A DNA stretch of 5,372 nt from JBAZTO01 sp041661865 (GTDB lineage: Bacteria > Planctomycetota > Phycisphaerae > SM23-33): NCBI GenBank assembly GCA_041661865.1, contig JBAZTO010000092.1:1-5372 (forward strand). Reading direction: 5' to 3'. This document shows, piece by piece, positions 5,001 to 5,372 of this stretch. The notes under the pieces are model-generated. The model worked only from the letters and a program-made list of their open reading frames with translations, made no database searches and had not been told where the DNA came from. The number at the start of each line of letters is the position of its first letter. The first letter of the stretch is position 1. The translations under genes were made by a program, and so were the position numbers.

Positions 5001-5372
5001 GCCCCCAGTTTCACCAAGGGCGCCGACCAGACGGCGGACGAGGATAGTGGCCTTCACACCGTGGCGGGTTGGGCGACCGACATCAGCAAGGGTCCGGCGG
5101 ATGAAGCCGGTCAGACCCTGACCTTCGTGGTGACCAACGACAATAACGCCCTCTTCAGCGTTCAGCCGGCCATTGCCGCCAACGGGACGCTGACCTACAC
5201 GCTGGCGGACGACGCCAACGGGGCTGCCACCGTGACGGTGAAGCTGACCGACGATGGCGGCGGCACGAACGAGTCGGCTGATCAGACCTTCACCGTCACC
5301 GTCAATGCCGTCAACGACGCCCCCAGTTTCACCAAGGGCGCCGACCAGACGGTAGACGAGGATGCCGCGGCT
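2094..5372 (+). CDS. Giant LEPR-XLL cadherin-like/Ig-like tandem-repeat surface protein, N-terminal 1093 residues (3' end outside window)
   Basis: One frame is open from ATG 2094 to the last base, 1093 codons without a stop. Residues 13-23, FEGLEARLLLA, are a variant of the planctomycete LEPR-XLL signature. The rest is a beta-sandwich-type repeat array joined by NDAP linkers: A1 (24-152), B1 (153-249), B2 (250-346), B3 (347-443), C1 (444-549), B4 (550-646), B5 (647-743), A2 (744-870), B6 (871-967), C2 (968-1073), C3 start (1074-1093). B modules read like the tandem-95/Big_9 cadherin-like repeats of bacterial giant adhesins, with VDEDGS, GVLANDTD, LNADGSFTY, FNGEDTFTYKANDG. The sequence is acidic, rich in Asp, Gly, Thr and Val, and has no cysteine in the B and C modules. 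Asp/Asn-rich loops suggest calcium binding (inference). There is no classical Sec signal with a long hydrophobic core, nor any catalytic domain in view. Likely role: cell-surface, matrix or adhesion protein; the anchor or enzymatic domain would lie downstream. The strong ribosome binding site and separate leader suggest its own transcription unit. Confidence 0.92.
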   Translation, partial: MTLDHWTTIQPAFEGLEARLLLAANAAPQITVPGAQAIDEDATLTFAGTISVADADADPLDVLVTLQASHGTITLSGTAGLTSFDGNGTNTVLFMGSLLEVNAAMDGMVYDPDLNYYGSDTLSVDVNDLGNTGDPFSMETDQDSVAITVNAVNDAPVGVADAYGVDEDGSLVVAAGAGVLANDTDVEDDALTAVLVADAAHGDLTLNADGSFTYDPDADFNGEDTFTYKANDGTDDSAVTTVTLTVNSVNDAPVGVADAYGVDEDGSLVVAAGAGVLANDTDVDVDELTAVLVADAAHGDLTLNADGSFTYDPDADFNGEDTFTYKANDGTDDSAVTTVTITVNAVNDAPVGVADAYGVDEDGSLVVAAGAGVLANDTDVEDDALTAVLVADAAHGDLTLNADGSFTYDPDADFNGEDTFTYKANDGTDDSAVTTVTLTVNAVNDAPSFTKGADQTVDEDAAAQTVAGWATGISAGPADEAGQTLTFVVTNDNNALFSVQPAIAANGTLTYTLAANANGAATVTVKLTDDGGGTNESAEQTFTITVNPVNDAPVGVADAYGVDEDGSLVVAAGAGVLANDTDVEDDALTAVLVADAAHGDLTLNADGSFTYDPDADFNGEDTFTYKANDGTDDSAVTTVTLTVNAVNDAPVGVADAYGVDEDGSLVVAAGAGVLANDTDVDVDELTAVLVADAAHGDLTLNADGSFTYTPDDNFNGTDTFTYKANDGTADSAVTTVTITVGAINDAPVITNPVPQEINKNGSLVFSSANGNPISIADVDAGALNLQVSVSVSHGTLTLATTVGLTVIGNGTNSVVFIGNQTNINAALNGLAYSPTLNYTGSDTLSINVSDLGHTGAPGAASASSTVDIGINAPPVGVADAYDVDEDGSLVVAAGAGVLANDTDAEDDDLTAVLVDDAAHGDLTLNADGSFTYDPDADFNGEDTFTYKPNDGGLDGEVTTVTLTVNAVNDAPSFTKGADQTADEDSGLHTVAGWATDISKGPADEAGQTLTFVVTNDNNALFSVQPAIAANGTLTYTLADDANGAATVTVKLTDDGGGTNESADQTFTVTVNAVNDAPSFTKGADQTVDEDAAA
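2130..2162 (+). other. LEPR-XLL-type N-terminal signature (residues 13-23)
   Basis: The encoded FEGLEARLLLA matches the pattern F-E-x-L-E-P-R-x-L-L-(S/A) with Ala in place of Pro at residue 18. In planctomycetes this motif sits within the first few dozen residues of very large, mostly repeat-built proteins and is thought to be a sorting or export signal. The mechanism is not established to my knowledge. Here it is preceded by 12 residues with no Lys or Arg cluster and followed directly by the first module. Confidence 0.75.
2163..2549 (+). repeat. Module A1 (cadherin-like, residues 24-152)
   Basis: This is the first of two A modules; the other is at 4323-4703. Shared landmarks are SHGT(I/L)TL, GNGTN(T/S)V, an NAA(M/L)(D/N)G(M/L) helix-like stretch, LNY-GSDTLS and a V-DLG-TG end. 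The two are clearly homologous in protein but well diverged in DNA, unlike the B and C copies. A1 carries an extra DPFSMETDQDS stretch before the NAVNDAP linker. Confidence 0.7.
2550..3422 (+). repeat. Three tandem B modules, B1-B2-B3 (3 x 291 bases)
   Basis: B1 is 2550-2840, B2 2841-3131 and B3 3132-3422, each exactly 97 codons counted from the NDAP linker. B1 and B3 differ at 11 of 291 bases, of which 10 are silent (the exception is NSV versus NAV near the end). B2 carries a variant centre: DVDVDELTAVL in place of DVEDDALTAVL. No insertions or deletions occur between copies. Confidence 0.93.
3423..3740 (+). repeat. Module C1 (318 bases, residues 444-549)
   Basis: This module of 106 codons begins NDAPSFTKGADQ and contains GQTLTFVVTNDNNALFS and VTVKLTDDGGGTNES. 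It is homologous to C2 (4995-5312), and its first 60 bases are identical to C3 at the right edge. It resembles cadherin-like domains of bacterial giant adhesins more than the B type. It separates two runs of B modules. Confidence 0.9.
3741..4322 (+). repeat. Two tandem B modules, B4-B5 (2 x 291 bases)
   Basis: B4 (3741-4031) equals B3 (3132-3422) at 290 of 291 bases; only the last base differs (C in B3, T in B4). B5 (4032-4322) matches B2 at all but 3 of its first 173 or so bases, including the DVDVDEL variant. It then differs at roughly 27 of the last 118 or so, encoding FTYTPDDNFNGTDTFTYKA and ending TVGAI. B4-B5 thus repeats the variant order seen in B1-B2. Confidence 0.93.
4323..4703 (+). 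repeat. Module A2 (381 bases, residues 744-870)
   Basis: This second A-type module of 127 codons begins NDAPVITNPVPQEI and contains SVSHGTLTL, GNGTNSVVF and LNYTGSDTLSINVSDLG. It is only partly similar to A1. Its codon choice is less uniform than in the B modules, and no near-identical copy exists in the window, so it is probably an older unit. Its linker to B6 is altered: INAPPVG in place of VNDAPVG. Confidence 0.75.
4704..4994 (+). repeat. Module B6 (291 bases, residues 871-967), diverged copy
   Basis: B6 is again exactly 97 codons. It differs from the other B modules at AYDVDEDG (Gly to Asp), DTDAEDDDLTAVLVDDAAHG, and KPNDGGLDGEVTT where the others have KANDGTDDSAVTT. The middle segment, LNADGSFTYDPDADFNGEDTF, is unchanged in protein. 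Confidence 0.92.
4995..5372 (+). repeat. Modules C2 (4995-5312) and C3 (5313-5372, cut by window end)
   Basis: C2 is 106 codons. From GCG-GAT-GAA onward (5097 in C2, 3525 in C1) it is almost identical to C1, with one difference in the first 108 bases of that block. The head segment (codons 14-34) differs at about 23 bases. C3 is visible for 20 codons only and is identical to C1 over all 60 bases, including the codons at which C2 differs. Confidence 0.9.

Noticed and set aside
2370..5057. An 895-codon open frame on the minus strand across the repeat array
   Set aside because: It mirrors the repeats of the plus-strand protein, and its own translation repeats with the same 97-residue period. 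It arises because the sense codons used here rarely create stops in the opposite frame. It has no ribosome binding site or family match, and the plus frame has a strong Shine-Dalgarno and recognisable modules.
2550..5372. CRISPR array or transposon-type repeats
   Set aside because: The repeats are in-frame protein modules of 291 and 318 bases joined head to tail without spacers, inverted ends or a transposase.

Overview
The window looks like a piece of a high-GC bacterial chromosome, most probably from a planctomycete (Planctomycetota, perhaps Phycisphaerae-like). The main clue is the N-terminus of the large gene on the right. It carries FEGLEARLLLA, a variant of the LEPR-XLL signature found at the start of very large surface or secreted proteins of this phylum. 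The two housekeeping genes on the left fit any bacterium. The phylum call is inference from one motif and general composition.

Layout, all on the + strand. Positions 1-102 hold the last 33 codons of an unidentified gene, followed by a hairpin. Then come a candidate promoter (153-180) and rpmE (222-464, ribosomal protein bL31, zinc-binding type). A clear intrinsic terminator or attenuator hairpin with a T-run (479-519) separates rpmE from prfA (577-1683, peptide chain release factor 1). Next is a 410-base non-coding stretch (1684-2093) with GC-rich hairpins at its left end and a more AT-rich right part. It ends in a strong Shine-Dalgarno (2081-2086). From 2094 to the right edge a single frame stays open for 1093 codons without a stop.

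That open frame is the main content of the window. It encodes the start of a giant modular protein: a short LEPR-XLL head, then a cadherin-like/Ig-like array of three module families in the order A1-B1-B2-B3-C1-B4-B5-A2-B6-C2-C3(cut). All six B modules are exactly 97 codons and both complete C modules exactly 106 codons. Many copies are nearly identical at the DNA level: B3 and B4 differ at one base of 291 although a C module lies between them. B5 is a mosaic of a B2-like head and a diverged tail. The array is therefore being copied or homogenised, and the true gene continues beyond the window.

Functionally, rpmE and prfA are translation genes that share a neighbourhood in many bacteria. The large gene has its own long leader and ribosome binding site and is probably an independent unit for a cell-surface or matrix protein. 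The very long open frames on the opposite strand of the repeat array are by-products of the repeats and codon bias, not genes.
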